Positions 1 through 10,888 are shown, counted from the first letter of the stretch. The stretch: DNA of 64,000 bases from Eledone cirrhosa (GCA_964016885.1 OZ024740.1:201641484-201705483), one strand, 5' to 3'. Translations and numbers: made by a program. Notes: generated by a model from the letters alone, not told the origin.

Positions 1-913
1 AAAATTAGATTTCCCAAAATAGGTGAACCCCTTTTTGGGATGCAAGAGGAAATTCAGCGTCGATTTCCACACCTACATGCAGAGATTTGCTCTGCCTTTT
101 CCAAGCTCATACTTAGTCGAGAGGAGGTTTGATGCTGTTTCCAGACTGCACAGTAAGTCTCGCAACCGCTACAATGTAATTACAAGTGGAGATCTCTGGC
201 TACATCTTAGGAAAATTCAGCCTCACGTCAAAGAGTTAGCTAGACTCCATGAAGCTCAAGGGTTCCATTGAAATGAGGTCAAAGTTAAAGTAAGTTGATT
301 TATCCGAAAACTTGGATATGCTATTGTTACAAAGCAAACTAACAATTTTTTTATTTGTAGTTGCAGTCTGACTAGACTGGAAACCATCTACTACAATTCA
401 CTTTCTCATTTGTTGTATATATTTTACCATTTACTAATAAATATACCCTCCCGCGTGGTCATGGAAACCCTTTTCCGTGGTTTCTAAGCTTACAAAGCAG
501 GGGGACATCAAGTTAGATATCAACATTTATTCTGTCCGTTTCATTAAAGGGAAAATTGGAAAGCTTTGAAATGATATAATTGCCACTTTCTTCCAGATAA
601 GAGCATTCTTGGGATAGACAGAGTTGCTCTTGTATAAATGTTCAAAATAGCTGGTAACGCCTGGTGGGAATATAACAAATTCAACTGGTCCTTATTCATA
701 AAAAAGAACATTTATGTTCCTTTTTTTGAAATTTATATATTTCGTTTCAAGGAATGTATTTATACTCTCAGCTGCCTGCAATGGTATCTTTGGAATATTG
801 TTAATTTTTCAGTAATCTACTGATATCAAAATCAGTAGTATATTGAAAAATGGAAAAATTGGGTAGGGGGGCGTTTCGTGATTTCGAGGGACAAAATGGG
901 TTGAGAACCTGTG
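1..913 (+). mobile_element. hAT DNA transposon, 3' part, entering from the window edge
   Basis: The window opens inside a hAT element. A transposase C-terminal coding remnant ends at 271. After about 640 bp of AT-rich 3' region (AATAAA near 437) the right terminus ends in TTGAGAACCTGTG at 913, so the inverted end reads CACAGGTTCTCAACCC, the usual CA-start hAT form. The adjacent ATCTAGAC (914-921) fits the nnnTAnnn pattern of Buster-type target duplications, but the left copy lies outside the window. About 150 bp of this terminus recurs in the opposite orientation at the left end of the element at 33578-34293. Linking the coding remnant and the terminus into one element is an inference from order and orientation. 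Confidence 0.6.
2..271 (+). pseudogene. hAT transposase C-terminal dimerisation region (ZBED/SCAND3-like), remnant
   Basis: The frame running 23-271 carries hAT C-terminal hallmarks in order: a PFPSSYLVERRFDAV block (family form PF.T.YL.E.GFSA), then KSRNRYN (family K.RNRL), then a hydrophobic GDLWLHLRKIQPHVKEL helix ending with a natural stop. In transposases this region supports dimerisation and the end of the RNase H-like fold. In this frame a TAG lies at 20-22, while frame 1 has a plausible continuation with FPHLHAE before about 85, so a one-base shift near 80-90 is likely. No ATG opens the frame. Domesticated host genes such as ZBED5 have the same fold, but the adjacent transposon terminus favours a dead transposon copy. 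Confidence 0.65.
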
Positions 914-929
914 ATCTAGACAATAAACA

Positions 930-1350
930 CAATCAGTACATGCTGTCATCTGGTTAGCGATAGGAAGGGCATCCAGCCATAGATAACTCGCCAAACAAAG
1001 CCTTGCGAGGACCCTTTATGTGTATCAAAGACATGACAGCCTCCCTAGCGATGGTGACCTATATAATAAATGCACACAGTACATGCTGTAAAGTGATTGG
1101 TGAAAGGAAGGGCATCCAGCCATAGCTTGCCAAACAAAGGGTTGGGAGGACCCTTCAGCTGATCATAAACATGACAACTGCCCCAGTACACTCGGCAGAA
1201 TGTAAGACTGCATGTAAGCAAAATGCAGATCCCTGGCCTATCTGGGAGATCAATAACCCAACCTCGGTACTGACTTGGTCTATATAGACCAGTCCAATGC
1301 TTGTTAGCAGGGAAAGCAGGTGTTAAACAATGATAATGATATGTATAATA
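930..1350 (+). repeat. Diverged (GAT)n-type retroposon tail, two related units
   Basis: The phrase GGAAGGGCATCCAGCCATAG occurs twice (near 963 and 1105), each followed by a GCCAAACAAAG block. The segment closes with GTGTTAAACAATGATAATGAT, a decayed form of the GTTAAACGATGATGAT tail of the local LINE/SINE2 families. The duplicated core suggests either an old dimer or two insertions. Confidence 0.5.
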
Positions 1351-1351
1351 A

Positions 1352-1458
1352 CGAGAAAGTTATATTACTAAATCCTTTCAAATTCTTGATTATTTTCAAA
1401 ATTAATTGCAATTCATAGGAGGTATCTTCCACTAGAAATACAGTAACAAAAGGATTAA
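1352..1458 (+). mobile_element. TTAA MITE family 1, truncated right part
   Basis: Matches the right half of the copies at 7594-7838 and 59430-59635: GAGAAAGTTATATTACTAAA, then CTTGATTATTTTCA, ending in AAAAGGATTAAG, a decayed AAAGGGTTAA terminus. The left end is missing. Confidence 0.45.
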
Positions 1459-1461
1459 GTA

Positions 1462-1682
1462 TTCAGAACAGAGTCAGAAATTAGCCATGTGGTAGCTAGA
1501 GAAAGCAAAACAGCAGCATCCTGCTATTGCAGAAACTATGTGTTTACCCATTTACACAACAAAGAATGGTAAGGAATTTCCAATGTTTAACTAACAGTTA
1601 CATGGGAAAAACACACACAAATAGTACTAAACTTGAAAAAATAAATACTGAGGCCAATATAATTGAATAAATCCCTACATTG
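1462..1682. other. AT-rich spacer
   Basis: No coding, tRNA-like or repeat signal recognised between the MITE fragment and the minisatellite. Confidence 0.4.
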
Positions 1683-2862
1683 TAAGGGACACCTCATGAA
1701 GAACTATTGTAGGGAACACCTCATGAAGAAATATTGTAGGGGACACCTCATGAAGAAATATTGTAAGGGACACCATGAAGAAATATTGTAGGGGACACAT
1801 CATGAAGAAATATAGTAAGGGACACCTCATGAAGAAATATTGTAGGGGACACCTCATGAAGAAATATTGTAGGGGACACCTCATGAAGAAATATTGTAAG
1901 GGACACCTCATGAAGAAATATTGTAAGGGACACCTCATGAAGAAATATTGTAGGGGGACACCTCATGAAGAAATATTGTAAGGGACACCTCATGAAGAAA
2001 TATTGTAGAGGACACCTCATGAAATATTGTAGGGGACACCTCATGAAGCAATATTGTAGGAACATCTCATGAAGAAATATTGTAAGGGACACCTCATGAA
2101 GAAATATTGTAGGGAATATCTCATGAAGAAATATTGTAAGGGACACCTCATGAAGAAATAGTGTAAGGGACACCTCATGAAGAAATATTGTAAGGGACAC
2201 CTCATGAAGAAATATTGTAAGGGACACCTCATGAAGAAATATTGTAGGGGACACCTCATGAAATATTGTAGGGGACACCTCATGAAGCAATATTGTAGGG
2301 AACATCTCATGAAGAAATATTGTAAGGGACACCTCATGAAGAAATATTGTAGGGAATATCTCATGAAATATTGTAAGGGACACCTCATGAAGAAATAGTG
2401 TAAGGGACACCTCATGAAGAAATAGTGTAAGGGACACCTCATGAAGAAATAGTGTAAGGGACATCTCATAAAGAAATAGTGTGAGGGACATCTCAAAGAA
2501 ATAGTGTAAGGGACATCTCAAAGAAATAGTGTAGGGAACATCTCGAAGAAATATTGTAAGGGACATCTCATGAAGAAATATTGTAAGGGACACCTCATGA
2601 AGAAATATTGTAAGGGACACCTCATGAAGAAATATTGTAAGGGACACCTCATGAAGAAATATTGTAGGGGGACACCTCATGAAGCAATATTGTAGGGAAC
2701 ATCTCATGAAGAAATATTGTAGGGAACATCTCATGAAGAAATTTTGTAAGGGACACCTCGGACACCTCATGAAGAAATATTGTAGGGGACACCTCATGAA
2801 GAAATATTGTAGGGGACACCTCATGAAGAAATATTGTAGGGGACACCTCATGAAGAAATATA
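1683..2862 (+). repeat. 27-bp minisatellite, about 43 units
   Basis: The unit is GGGACACCTCATGAAGAAAT plus ATTGTAA (27 bp), with variants: TGTAG for TGTAA, ATAGTG for ATATTG, AACATC or ATATC for ACACC, and 24-bp units lacking one GAA. Because 27 is divisible by three and the unit lacks stops in some frames, both strands carry long open frames repeating MKKYCRGHL or FLHEVSLTI. No splice context, promoter or stable start accompanies them. An internal block with GAAGCAATATTG followed by the AACATC and AATATC variants recurs near 2047 and 2285, with a partial copy near 2684, indicating block duplication. Confidence 0.9.
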
Positions 2863-3338
2863 AAATAAAAGTGAAACACACTCAAGAATGCAAAAATAAA
2901 ACAAAAAAATAAAAAAGGGTGGGATATTTATTTCAAGTGGTTCCTAATTTATTTTGTTGTAGAACTCTTAAACTGAATTTCCAAACATCCGGGAACACAT
3001 GCCTGTACATTACAGATACTCCCAGCAACCCTAATAAAAATTCATTCATGTACATTTTATGTTGTTGTCAACACACACATAAACATACACTAGATTTCTA
3101 TTAAATTTTATCAAAAGACACATTATCTCAAGGATGGGAGGAGAATATTTACAACTGAAAATTGGTGTTCCTTGGAACCCAACATTGGTAAAAAAAATTA
3201 AAAAAACTGATTTAAGATGGTTTCAGAAATGGAGACATTTAGCAAAGTGAAAATAAAAATGATTCATCAAAATATGTCGCAGAAGTCATAGTTGCAATCA
3301 GAGCATAAATATTACCTCACTACAAATATATATATATT
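2863..3338. other. AT-rich spacer without recognised genes
   Basis: Low-complexity A/T sequence with short open frames only. None has a recognisable domain or codon bias. Confidence 0.4.
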
Positions 3339-4350
3339 GTTGGTGGTGATAGTGTTGGTGTTGATAGTGGTGATGGTGTTGATAGTGGTGATGGTGTTGA
3401 TAGTGGTGATGGTGTTGATAGTGTTGGTGTTGATAGTGGTGATGGTGTTGGTGGTGATGGTGTTGGTGTTGGTGTTGATAGTGTTGGTGTTGATAGTGTT
3501 GGTGTTGATAGTGTTGGTGTTGATAGTGTTGGTGTTGATAGTGTTGGTGTTGATAGTGTTGGTGTTGATAGTGTTGGTGTTGATAGTGTTGGTGTTGATA
3601 GTGTTGGTGTTGATAGTGTTGGTGTTGATAGTGGTGGTGTTGATAGTGGTGGTGTTGATAGTGGTGGTGTTGATAGTGGTGTTGGTGTTGATAGTGTTGG
3701 TGTTGATAGTGTTGGTATTGATAGTGTTGGTGTTGATAGTGGTGTTGGTGTTGATAGTGTTGGTGGTGTTGATAGTGTTGGTGGTGTTGGTGTTGATAGT
3801 GTTGGTGTTGATAGTGTTGGTGTTGATAGTGTTGGTGTTGATAGTGTTGGTGTTGTTGGTGTTGGTGTTGTTGGTGTTGGTGTTGTTGGTGTTGGTGGTG
3901 TTGGTGTTGGTGTTGGTGGTGTTGGTGGTGTTGGTGGTGTTGGTGTTGGTGTTGTTGGTGGTGTTGGTGGTGTTGGTGGTGTTGTTGGTGTTGGTGGTGT
4001 TGGTGGTGTTGGTGTTGGTGTTGGTGTTGTTGGTGGTGTTGGTGGTGTTGGTGGTGTTGATAGTGTTGGTGGTGTTGGTGGTGTTGGTGGTGTTGGTGGT
4101 GTTGGTGGTGTTGGTGTTGTTGGTGGTGGTGTTGTTGTTGTTGTTGGTGGTGGTGGTGTTGTTGTTGTTGGTGGTGGTGGTGGTGTTGTTGGTGGTGTTG
4201 ATAGTGTTGGTGGTGTTGTTGGTGGTGTTGGTGGTGTTGGTGGTGTTGTTGGTGTTGTTGTTGTTGTTGTTGTTGGTGTTGTTGGTGTTGGTGGTGGTGT
4301 TGTTGGTGTTGGTGTTGGTGGCGGCGGTGGTGGTATTAGTAGTAGTAGCA
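3339..4350 (+). repeat. Trinucleotide-phased (GTT/GGT/GAT) minisatellite, about 1 kb
   Basis: The first part is built from GTTGGTGTTGATAGT (15 bp) and the second from GTTGGTGGT and GTTGTT mixtures. All units are multiples of three, so one frame stays open for about 359 codons as Val/Leu/Ile only. This composition comes from the repeat and is not evidence for a membrane protein. The gradient from GATAGT-containing to pure GTTGGT units shows directional homogenisation. Confidence 0.9.
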
Positions 4351-4410
4351 GAAGCAGGAAATTCTTGTTAAACCTTAACTCTGAAGGTATTGTGTGTTAT
4401 TATTATTTCT

Positions 4411-4538
4411 TGCCTTTCACCCTTTCGGGGTTGATAAAATAAAGTACCAGACACATAATGGGGTCGATGTAATGACCTTTCCCTTACCCCAAAATTGTTG
4501 GCCTTGTGCCTAAATCAGAAACAATTATTATTATTGTT
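4411..4538 (+). mobile_element. SINE family 1, 3' part
   Basis: Contains GCCTTTCACCCTTTCGGGG, GATAAAATAAAGTACCAG, TTGGCCTTGTGCCTAAATCA and AGAAACAATTATTATTATT in order. The tRNA-like head is absent, so the copy is 5' truncated. Confidence 0.8.
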
Positions 4539-4568
4539 GAATATGGGCATACCCTACATTTAAGCTTG

Positions 4569-4573
<5 letters not shown>

Positions 4574-4607
<34 letters not shown>
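4574..4607. repeat. (TA)n microsatellite
   Basis: Uninterrupted TA dinucleotides preceded by CACACATACATA. Confidence 0.9.
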
Positions 4608-4614
<7 letters not shown>

Positions 4615-4616
<2 letters not shown>

Positions 4617-4915
4617 GCTGTTTACTGTTGGGATTTGGATAGTAAAGATAGACAAAGATGAAATATAAATATAGACACAGACAAAGTAGTTTGTACAACA
4701 TGTGAGTAAGAACTACATGAGAACAATAAAACTTTTATGTACTGAATATACATAGTGAGGTTTGTCAATCAACAATTTAGAGTTACTGTCGTTACTGTTG
4801 TTAATGTTGTTGTGGTTGTGGTAGTAATGGCTGTTACACCCTCCTATTACTCATTGACTGTTTATATAGAAGTGGTGAGATTGTGTATGGTCATTGAAAT
4901 ATTCAAAATCCAACA
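4615..4915. other. Spacer, no recognised feature
   Basis: AT-rich unique-looking sequence. Only a short GTTGTT-rich run near 4795-4825 stands out. Confidence 0.4.
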
Positions 4916-4917
4916 GG

Positions 4918-5075
4918 ACTGACTCCACCGTGGCACCTAGTATTGTGACAACCTCTCTAGTGCTGATGCCATGATAAAATGCATCCAGAACATTCTGTAA
5001 AATGGTAGTGTTGGTGTCACAAAAAAAGCACCCAGCACACTATCTAAGGTGGTTGGCATTAGAAAGCGTGCTAAC
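4918..5075 (+). repeat. Diverged (GAT)n-type retroposon body
   Basis: Shows GTGTCACAAAAAAAGCACCC, then GGTGGTTGGCATTAGAAAG, the decayed form of the GTGGTTGGTGTTAGGAAGGG core found in LINE tails and SINE2. The tail itself is not preserved. Confidence 0.45.
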
Positions 5076-5374
5076 ATGCAAGATTGGTTGCTTCAACCTA
5101 TTTGGTCTCAGACAACCTATCCGACTTATGTCAGGATGAAAAGAGTACTTGAAGGCTGATGAGAATTATATATAACATGTAGTCATGCCATGCACCTGTA
5201 ACTCCTGATGGAATGCTAGAGGCACTGTGGTGAGAGATATACAGCATGACTTTGGCGTTTAAACCTGGTAGAGCCCATACCTCTTCAGATTTGAACTCAG
5301 CCAATGTCTGCCAGAGAAAGAGAGAAAGAAAGGAAGTGGGAAAGAGAGAAATAGATAGAAAGGAAGAATCAACC

Positions 5375-5480
5375 CCTGATACACTACTAACACTTTATCA
5401 ACCTCAAACGGATGAAAGAAAAAGTTGACAGTGCCATGATTTGAATTCAGAGAATATAGATCCGGAATGAAGACCAAAAC
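5375..5480 (-). mobile_element. SINE family 1, degenerate fragment
   Basis: Reads TTATCAACCTCAAACGGATG, AAAAAGTTGACAGTGCCATG and ATTTGAATTCAGA, a diverged reverse copy of the SINE1 body and B-box region (compare the clean copy at 7008-7171). Confidence 0.5.
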
Positions 5481-5534
5481 ACATTCTATCCAACCTCTGC
5501 CAATTGACATCCTATAAGATATATGGTACAGGAG

Positions 5535-6969
5535 AGAGAGAGTGGGTGTGGTGTGGTGTGGTGCGGTGTGGTGTGGGTGGTATGTGTGGTGTGGTGTGTG
5601 TGTGGTGTGGTGTGGTGTGGTGTGGGTGGTATGTGTGGTGTGGTGTGGGTGTGGTGTGGTGTGTGTGGTGTGGTGTGGGTGGTATGTGTGGTGTGGTGTG
5701 GGTGGTATGTGTGGGTGTGGTGTGGGTGTGTGGTGTGTGTGTGGTGTGGGTGTGTGGTGTATGTGTGGTGTATGTGTTGTGTGGTATGTGTGTGTGGTGT
5801 GTGATGTGTGTGATGTGTGTGATGTGTGTGGTGTGTGTGATGTGTGTGGTGTGTGTGGTGTGTGTGATGTGTGTGGTGTGTGTGGTGTGTGTGGTGTGTG
5901 GTGTGTGGTGTGTGTGTGTGGTGTGTGGTGTGTGGTGTGTGGTGTGTGGTATGTGTGGTGTGTGGTGTGGTGTGGTGTGGTGTGGTGTGGTGTGGTGTGG
6001 TGTGTGTGGTGTGGTGTGGGTGGTATGTGTGGTGTGGGTGGTATGTGTGGTGTGGGTGTGGTGTGGGTGTGTGGTGTGTGTGTGGTGTGGGTGTGTGGTG
6101 TATGTGTGGTGTATGTGTTGTGTGGTATGTGTGTGTGGTGTGTGATGTGTGTGATGTGTGTGGTGTGTGTGATGTGTGTGGTGTGTGTGGTGTGTGTGGT
6201 GTGTGTGGTGTGTGTGGTGTGTGGTGTGTGGTGTGTGTGTGTGGTATGTGTGGTGTGGTGTGGTGTGGTGTGGTGTGGTGTGGTGTGGTGTGGTGTGTGT
6301 GTGGTGTGTGTGGTGTGGTATGTGTGTGTGGTGTGGTGCGTGTGGTGTGTGTGGTATGTGTGGTGTGTGTGGTGTGTGTGTGGTGTGTGTGGTATCTGTG
6401 TGTGGTGTGTGTGTGTTGTGTGTGTGGTGTGTGTTGTGGTGTGGTGTGTGTGTGTGGTGTGTGTGTGTGGCGTGTGTGGTGTGTGTGGTATGTGTGGTGT
6501 GTGTGGTATGTGTGTGTGTGGTGTGAGTGTGGTGTGTGTGTGTGTGGTGTGAGTGTGGTGTGTGTGTGCGTGGTGTGGTGTGAGTGTGGTGTGGTGTGTG
6601 TGGTGTGTGTGGTGTGTGTGTGGTGTGTGTGTGGTGTGTGGTGTGTGTGGTGTGGTATGTGTGTGTGGTGTGTGTGGTGTGGTGTGTGTAGTGTGGTGCG
6701 TGTGGTGTGTGTGTGTGGTGTGTGTGGTGTGTGTGTGTGGTGTGTGTGGTGTGTGTGTGTGGTGTGTGGTGTGTGTGGTGTGTGTGTTGTGTGTGTGGTG
6801 TGTGTGTTCTGTGTGTGGTGTGTGTTGTGGTGTGGTGTGTGTGTGTGTGGTGTGTGTGTGTGTGTGTGGTGTGTGTGTGTGTTTGTGTGTGTGTGGCGTG
6901 TGTGGTGTGTGTGGTATGTGTGTGTGGTATGTGTGTGTGTGGTGAGTGTGGTATGTGTGTGGTGTGTGT
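5535..6969 (+). repeat. 1.4-kb GTGTG/GTGTGG array
   Basis: Almost entirely GTGTGGTGTGGTGTGT with rare ATG, TTG or CGT variants. Stop codons are nearly absent on both strands, so many overlapping open frames arise (Cys-Val-Trp on one strand, His-Thr on the other). They are composition artefacts. A block of about 130 bp with the variant TATGTGTTGT recurs at an offset of 341 bp (5771 and 6112), so the array grew partly by block duplication. Confidence 0.9.
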
Positions 6970-7007
6970 CAAAATGGTTTAAGGTTAAATGTAGGGTTTG
7001 CCCATCT

Positions 7008-7171
7008 TTAATAATAATTGTTTCTACGTTTGGCACAAGGCCAGCAATCATCCAGTGTATTACTGGTACTTTATTTTATCGACCCCGTAAGGATGAAAGG
7101 CAAAGTTAACCTCGGCGGGATTTGAACTCAGATTGGAAAGGGCCGTAACTATGCGTCAAAGCATGGCGTCC
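7008..7171 (-). mobile_element. SINE family 1, near full length
   Basis: Read on the minus strand it has the head (GTCGGACGCCATGCTTTGA), B-box GAGTTCAAATCC, CCGAGGTTAACTTTGCCTTT, CATCCTTACGGGGTCGATAA, and the tail CCTTGTGCCAAACGTAGAAA with ATTATT. The A-box end is cut at the junction with the next copy. Confidence 0.85.
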
Positions 7172-7199
7172 GACCCTGATTTAGGCACAAGGCCAACAA

Positions 7200-7231
<32 letters not shown>

Positions 7232-7310
7232 GATCATTACATCAAACCTAGTATGCGACTGGTACTTTATTTTATCGATCCCGAAAGGATGAAAGGCAAA
7301 AAATAATAAT
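7172..7310 (-). mobile_element. SINE family 1, 3' part abutting the previous copy
   Basis: The tail TTGTTGGCCTTGTGCCTAAATC is followed on the same strand by a long poly-C/poly-A tract (7199-7232), then GTACCAG and ATAAAATAAAG. The ATTATTATT at 7302-7314 marks a decayed junction. It lies head to tail with the copy at 7008-7171. Confidence 0.75.
7199..7232. repeat. Homopolymer T then G run
   Basis: About ten T followed by more than twenty G inside a SINE. The length is probably unstable and may contain assembly error. Confidence 0.85.
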
Positions 7311-7589
7311 AATAATGTTTGTATGTATGTATATAAAGGAGAGAGTAAGTATACATACATATTGTACAAGAGAATGTATATACATGTATGTACATATTAA
7401 TTAGGATAGAAAGAAAGAAAAACCAGCTGGAGGAAATAATTACTTTCATTAATGTAAATCTGAGAAGTTGATATAGAGAAAGAAGCAAGACAGTGATTTG
7501 GTCATTACATGGTAATAAAGAAAGCCATAGTTTTCTTAGTTTCCCCACCCCTCACTTCAAAATTAATAAAGAATAGTAGTGAATTCTAG
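7311..7589. other. AT-rich spacer
   Basis: ATGTATGTATATA-type simple sequence near 7318-7400, nothing else recognised. Confidence 0.4.
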
Positions 7590-7593
7590 TTAA

Positions 7594-7838
7594 CTGTGAC
7601 AACAAACCATCTAAACTGGCCCTGGTTCTGATACTAAGCTGATTACTTTAAAGTGTTTATATTTATTAAAAAAACCTTCCATCATAATTTTATCTAAGAA
7701 CATTTAAGCTATGTTCTAAATACCAGATTAATGGTGGAAAACTTAGTTAAATTACTAAATCTTTCCAAATTCTTAATTACTTTCCATATTATTCAGATAT
7801 CATAGACAGCGTCACCTAGAAATATACTAATGACAGGG
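7594..7838 (+). mobile_element. TTAA MITE family 1, near full length
   Basis: Flanked by TTAA at 7590-7593 and 7839-7842. The left end is decayed; the right end is ACTAATGACAGGG before TTAA, against the family AATGAAAGGG. The interior carries CCTTCCATCATAATTTTATC and GAACATTTAAGC, shared with copies at 56099, 59430 and (reverse) 29876, 38308 and 63818. Flanking TTAA with CCC/GGG starts is the hallmark of piggyBac-type insertion. There is no coding capacity. Confidence 0.6.
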
Positions 7839-7842
7839 TTAA

Positions 7843-8190
7843 ACCTAAACTGAACACAAAATACTAAGATTTTGAGATAACTGAAGCTGATTCAAATATG
7901 AATTCAGTCATCAACTGAGATGTAATAGAAATAACACACAGATATGCCTACACACACACACACACACATACCTACATACACATACACACGCGCACAGATA
8001 CATACACGCACTCATACATACACATACCTATATACTCACACACAATCACACATACATACATACACACACGCAGATACATTCCTACATACACACCTATATA
8101 CACATACACCTACATACACATGCACACACACACACACAAAGATACACACATACATTCTTATATACACATATATAGGTGTGTGTGTATGTG
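7843..8190. repeat. AT-rich spacer followed by CA/CATA simple sequence
   Basis: From 7950 to 8190 the sequence is ACACAC and CATACA mixtures. Before that it is unremarkable AT-rich DNA. Confidence 0.7.
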
Positions 8191-8450
8191 GAATAGGTAG
8201 GAGAATACCTAAGGACATGATCTGCATGAAAACCAAACAGCAATGACTGGAGCTGGCATACGTAGTGTAATAAGCCTAAAAATGTTTAATTTAATGTTAA
8301 TAACACAATGGGTGTAATTTCAATCAATTAAAATTTTCTGGCAGAGTACAATGATTAAGTACGTTAGCACTAAACACACCATATCATAGTAGGTGGGATT
8401 AAAAGATAACAGAGTAGAGAAGGTGGAATTTAACAGGCTGAAATTATGAT
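8191..8450. other. Spacer, no recognised feature
   Basis: AT-rich, no domain or repeat recognised. Confidence 0.4.
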
Positions 8451-8454
8451 TATT

Positions 8455-8617
8455 ACAGTATTGGTAGAGCGTCAGACACCATGCTTTGCAGCATAGAGTT
8501 ATGGCCCTTTGCGTTCTAAACCCGCCAGGGTTAACTTTGCCTTTCATCCTTAAGGGGTCGACAAAATAAAGAAGCAGTGAGGTAATCGCTGGCCGTGTGC
8601 CAAAAGTAAAAACATGT
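8455..8617 (+). mobile_element. SINE family 1, near full length
   Basis: Head CAGTATTGGTAGAGCGTCAG, ACCATGCTTTGCAGCATAGA, then a B-box decayed to GCGTTCTAAACCC, body CTTTCATCCTTAAGGGGTCG, tail GCCGTGTGCCAAAAGTAAAA. The head resembles the 5' half of a tRNA, as expected for an internal pol III promoter. Confidence 0.8.
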
Positions 8618-8745
8618 TTCTTTAATAGTTGCAATGCATATGTGTGTATACATATACATATAATTGTGTGTGTGGATACACATATATGAATATGTGTGCA
8701 TATATGTATGTATGCTTTGAGGACACCCATATATATATATATATA

Positions 8746-8943
<198 letters not shown>

Positions 8944-8989
8944 CTATATTTATTAAATATATATAGACACTCACAAATACATACACAAT

Positions 8990-9068
8990 ACATATATGTG
9001 TGTGTGTGTGTGTGTATACATGCACGCACGCACACACACATGTATGTATGAATAAATTATGCATGTGT

Positions 9069-9105
<37 letters not shown>

Positions 9106-9116
9106 ATGTATAATAT
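8990..9116. repeat. GT/TA/CA simple-sequence cluster
   Basis: TGTGTG, CGCACGCACACA and TATATA tracts in succession. Confidence 0.8.
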
Positions 9117-9224
9117 ATATTTCAAATGGACAACATAGGAATGTAGGTGAGTGTAAGAAACCAAAATAAAGTTGCTTGGAGCTTTAGAAAGTGATTCTGT
9201 GCTAACATCACTGACATTGACAGT

Positions 9225-9900
9225 TGGGTGGGTGACTGTGTGTGACAGTGTGTGACTGTTGTGACAGTGGGTGACTGTGTGTCACAGTGTGTGACTGTGA
9301 CAATGTGTAACAATTTGTGACTGTGGGTGACTGTGTGAGTATCTGGTCAGTTGGATGTGTGAGTGTGACAGTGTGTGTATCTAGTCAGTTGGGTGTGTGA
9401 CTGTGTGTGTATCTGGTCAGTTGGGTGTGTGACAGTGTGTGACTGTGTGTATCTGGTCAGTTGAGTGTGTGACTGTGTGTGACACTGTGTGTATCTGGTC
9501 AGTTGGGTGTGTGATAGTATGTATCTGTGTGTGACTGTGTGTATCTGGTCAGTTGTGTGGGTGATAGTGTGTGTATCTGGTCAGTTGTGTGGGTGACTGT
9601 GTGACAGTGTGTGTATCTGGTCAGTTAGGTGTGTAAGGTGTGACAGTATCTGGTCAGTTGGGTGTGTGACAGTGTGTGTATCTGGTCAGTTGGGTGTGTG
9701 GCAGTGTGTGTATCTGGTCAGTTAAGTGTGTGAGTGTGTATCTGGTCAGTTGTGTGGGTGATAGTGTGTGTAACTGGTCAGTTGCATGTGTGACAGTGTG
9801 TGTATCTGGTCAGTTGGGTGTGTAACAGTGTGTGTGTGTGTGTGTGAGTGTGTGTGGCTGCGTATGTGTATCTGGTCAGTTGGGTGTGTGACTGTGTGTG
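9225..9900 (+). repeat. Minisatellite with TATCTGGTCAGTTG core, about 15 units
   Basis: The 14-bp core TATCTGGTCAGTTG recurs about every 32-50 bp, separated by GTGTGTGAC-type spacers of variable length. The core is much better conserved than the spacers. Confidence 0.85.
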
Positions 9901-10800
9901 TGTGTGTGTGTGTGCGTGTGTGTGTGTGTGTTTGTGTGTGTGTGACCATGTGTGTGGCAGTATGTCTGCGTGTGTGGCAGTGTGGCATTGTGTAGGAGTA
10001 TGTATGTGTGTGGCAGTGTGTCTATGTGTGTGTCTGTGTGTATGTGTGTATGGCTGCGTGTGTGTGGTAGTGTGTCTGTGTGGCAGTGTGGCATTGTGTG
10101 TGGGAGTATGTATGTGTGTGTGTCTGCGTGTCTGTGTGTGTCTGCGTGTATGTGTGTGTGGGCGTGAGTGTGTGTGTGTGGTTGTGTGAGTGGTTGACAG
10201 TATGTTCAGGTGCATGTATGTGTGACTGTGGCTGTGTTTGTGTGACACTGTATTTGTGTGTGTGTGTGTGTGTGTGTGTGGTTGTGGCTGAGTGTGTGGG
10301 TATGTGTGTGTGTGTGGTTGTGTGTGTGTATTTGTATGTTTGTGTATGACAGTCTGGCCATGAGAGTGTGTGCATGTATGATAGTGTGACAGTATGTGTA
10401 TAATTGGGTGGCCATATGTGTGTGTGTGTTTTATTGTGTGGACATGTATGTGAATATATGGAGATGTGTGTATGTGACTGTATGGAGATGTGTGTATGTG
10501 ACTGTATGGAGATGTGGGAGGTGAGTGAAACAGTGTTGACAATGTCTGTACAGTGTGAGTGTGTGAACGTATGTAATTGTGGAAACATGTGTGTTTGTAT
10601 GTGTGAGAACCTGTAGCTATGTGTGTGTGTGTGTGTGTAAGAGAGAGGCAGTAGCCACATATGTGTTTGTGCAAGTATGTGTGCATGTGTGTTTGTGCAT
10701 GTACATATGTGTGTGCATGAACATATGTGCATGTACATATGTGCATGTACGTATGTGCATGCATGTGCATGTACGTATGTGCATGTATGTGCGTGCATGC
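9901..10800 (+). repeat. GT-rich degenerate array
   Basis: Mostly GTGTGT with CAGTGTGGCATTGTG-type interruptions, passing into GTGCATGTACATATGTG units near 10660-10800. Open frames on both strands are composition artefacts. Confidence 0.8.
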
Positions 10801-10884
10801 ATATATGAACACACTGGCACATAATGACAACATAGAACTAACAGGTCATAAAAATACAAGCCATAGTATAGTAGGAAAGCTCAA

Positions 10885-10888
<4 letters not shown>

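Noticed and set aside
1683..2862. CRISPR-like regular array
   Set aside because: There are no unique spacers between repeats; the array is contiguous tandem units in an animal-type sequence.
1748..2881. 377-codon minus-strand frame repeating FLHEVSLTI
   Set aside because: Product of a 27-bp repeat unit; frames on both strands are open for the same reason.
3292..4371. 359-codon frame of Val/Leu/Ile, looking like a membrane protein
   Set aside because: It is the translation of a trinucleotide-phased minisatellite; the upstream part and the end lie in unrelated spacer.
5486..7109. Frames of several hundred codons (His/Thr-rich or Cys/Val/Trp-rich) over the GT array
   Set aside because: Nearly pure GTGTGG sequence lacks stop codons on both strands; many overlapping frames exist at once and none has a domain.
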